A stretch of 64,000 nucleotides of DNA from positions 186,001 through 250,000 of the forward strand of contig CAYORU010000001.1 of assembly GCA_964406445.1 (NCBI GenBank), written 5' to 3'. The notes beneath the pieces were generated by a model that was not told the origin of the DNA, ran no database searches, and saw nothing but the letters and a program-made list of their open reading frames with translations. Source of the DNA: SG8-30 sp964406445. Lineage in GTDB: Bacteria > Pseudomonadota > Gammaproteobacteria > Steroidobacterales > Steroidobacteraceae. The first letter of the stretch is position 1. Each line of letters starts with the position of its first letter. Positions 63,152 to 64,000 of the stretch are shown here, piece by piece. The position numbers and the translations under genes are program-made.

Positions 63152-64000
63152 TCATCCCTTGCCGCGCCGCGACGGGCGCGGCAGCTTCCTGAAGACCTCG
63201 AAGGCGTTGTCGCGCATCATCGCGCGGTGCGACTCCGGGCGCATGCCGAGCGCGGCGATCTCCGCGACCGCGCGCTCCGGGTCGATCACCGGCCAGTCGG
63301 TGCCGAACATGACCTTGTGGCTGCCGTAGGTGTTGGCGTAGTGCACGAAGGGCTTCGGCCAGTGCTTCGGCGCGTAGGCGTCTCCGCAGAGGTAGATGTT
63401 CGAGTGCTTCCAGGCCATCGAGATCGCCTCGTCGGTCCACGGCACGCCGATGTGGATGCCGATCAGCGCGAGCTCGGGGAAGTCGATCGCCACCTGGTCG
63501 AGGGTGATCGGCCTGCCGACGCTCGGCAGCCGGCGCTTCTGCGAATAAACCAGGTTGTGCCCGATCTGCATCATGATCGGCACCTCGAGCTCGGCGCACT
63601 TGGCGTAGTACGGGTAGTACTTGGCGTGGTCGGGCGCGAGCCCGAACCAGTGCGGGTAGAGGTGCGCGCCCACGAAGCCGAGCTCGTTGACGGCGTGGGT
63701 CAATTCGCGCAGCCCCTGCAGGCCCCGGAAGGGGTCGACGCCGGCGAGGCCCGAGAACCGGTCCGGATACTTGTTGCAGACCTTGTGGACACGGTCGTAG
63801 GGCAGCTCGAAGGAGCCGGCCACGTTGAGGTCGCCGGCGCGCACGGCGATCAGCAGGGAGCGCTCGATGCCCGCGCGGTCCATCTTGCGCAGGTAGTCGC
63901 TCACGGGAATGCCGCCCCACAGCCGCCGGTCCATGCGGACCTGCTTCTTGAAGTGGTTGTCGATCCCGGTCTGCCCCTTCTTCACGGCGACCGGGTCGTA
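63152..64000 (-). CDS. Amidohydrolase_2 family protein (5' end outside window)
   Basis: C-terminal 282 residues of a TIM-barrel metal-dependent hydrolase or decarboxylase. The frame is open to the window edge, and the N-terminal metal-binding HxH is not yet seen, so the gene starts outside; an internal GTG at 63985 is not the true start. Visible motifs are GAHLYPHWFGLAPDH, MMQIGHN with a metal His, IGIHIGVPW and MFGTDWPVIDP with the metal Asp. This family includes resorcylate-type decarboxylases and meta-cleavage hydrolases. First visible gene of the operon leading to the MFS and the ferredoxin oxidoreductase. Confidence 0.9.
   Translation of the reverse strand, partial: YDPVAVKKGQTGIDNHFKKQVRMDRRLWGGIPVSDYLRKMDRAGIERSLLIAVRAGDLNVAGSFELPYDRVHKVCNKYPDRFSGLAGVDPFRGLQGLRELTHAVNELGFVGAHLYPHWFGLAPDHAKYYPYYAKCAELEVPIMMQIGHNLVYSQKRRLPSVGRPITLDQVAIDFPELALIGIHIGVPWTDEAISMAWKHSNIYLCGDAYAPKHWPKPFVHYANTYGSHKVMFGTDWPVIDPERAVAEIAALGMRPESHRAMMRDNAFEVFRKLPRPSRRGKG

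Overview
The window is about 64 kb of very GC-rich (roughly 70 %) bacterial chromosome. Genes are tightly packed, often in short co-directional runs with start/stop overlaps, and there is no rRNA, tRNA, CRISPR array, transposase, integrase or phage gene that I can see. SlyX, a TonB-dependent receptor, several lipoproteins, SelO and a GGDEF/EAL protein point to a Gram-negative proteobacterium, most likely a gammaproteobacterium with a taste for lipids, terpenoids or steroids. This assignment is an inference from gene content; no marker gene settles it.

Layout. 1-1.4 kb: end of an SDR gene plus a SnoaL-like gene, and a tiny remnant of another SDR. 1.4-7.8 kb (minus): an acyl-CoA degradation operon of thiolase, FadJ-type hydratase/dehydrogenase, alpha-methylacyl-CoA racemase and a Baeyer-Villiger type monooxygenase, divergent from an APH-family phosphotransferase. 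9.0-11.1 kb: a PQQ dehydrogenase with an N-terminal cytochrome c. 11.2-20.2 kb: transport and housekeeping genes (MarC, SulP, amino acid permease, MazG-like pyrophosphohydrolase, TPR protein, outer-membrane-like protein, SlyX) and an orphan exported Hcp-like protein. 20.3-28.9 kb: Tat amidohydrolase, a second PQQ dehydrogenase (C-terminal cytochrome c), an alpha/beta-hydrolase lacking its Ser and His, a halohydrin dehalogenase-like protein, an OYE-family reductase, a lipoprotein methyltransferase and a GST. 29-33 kb: a GGDEF/EAL protein immediately followed by SelO. 33-47 kb: PhoX-family protein, membrane-anchored MDR reductase, MFS exporter, several small secreted proteins, a frameshifted membrane protein, an S9 peptidase, DUF2256, YaiI, hemolysin III and a PLP decarboxylase. 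47.7-56.1 kb (minus): a LuxR/MalT-type regulator, then a tight operon of HyuA-like, DUF917 (S-methyl-thiohydantoin desulfurase family), Asp/Glu/hydantoin racemase and TonB receptor. 56.2-58 kb: a DUF4382-type lipoprotein. 58.2-64 kb (minus): amidohydrolase, spinster-like MFS, single-chain indolepyruvate-type ferredoxin oxidoreductase and DUF2892.

How the genes fit together. The first third looks like catabolism of branched-chain or cyclic hydrophobic compounds: oxygen insertion (BVMO), CoA-ester racemisation, beta-oxidation, and periplasmic alcohol oxidation by PQQ enzymes. The 47.7-56.1 kb block reads as a self-contained uptake and degradation module for a hydantoin-like (possibly sulfur-containing) compound. 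The most unusual single gene is at 25161-25844: it carries both sequence signatures of halohydrin dehalogenases, a rare SDR offshoot. Two matching operator-like sequences upstream of the beta-oxidation operon and the first PQQ dehydrogenase, and a perfect CRP/Vfr-type core upstream of the outer-membrane-like gene, give testable regulatory links.
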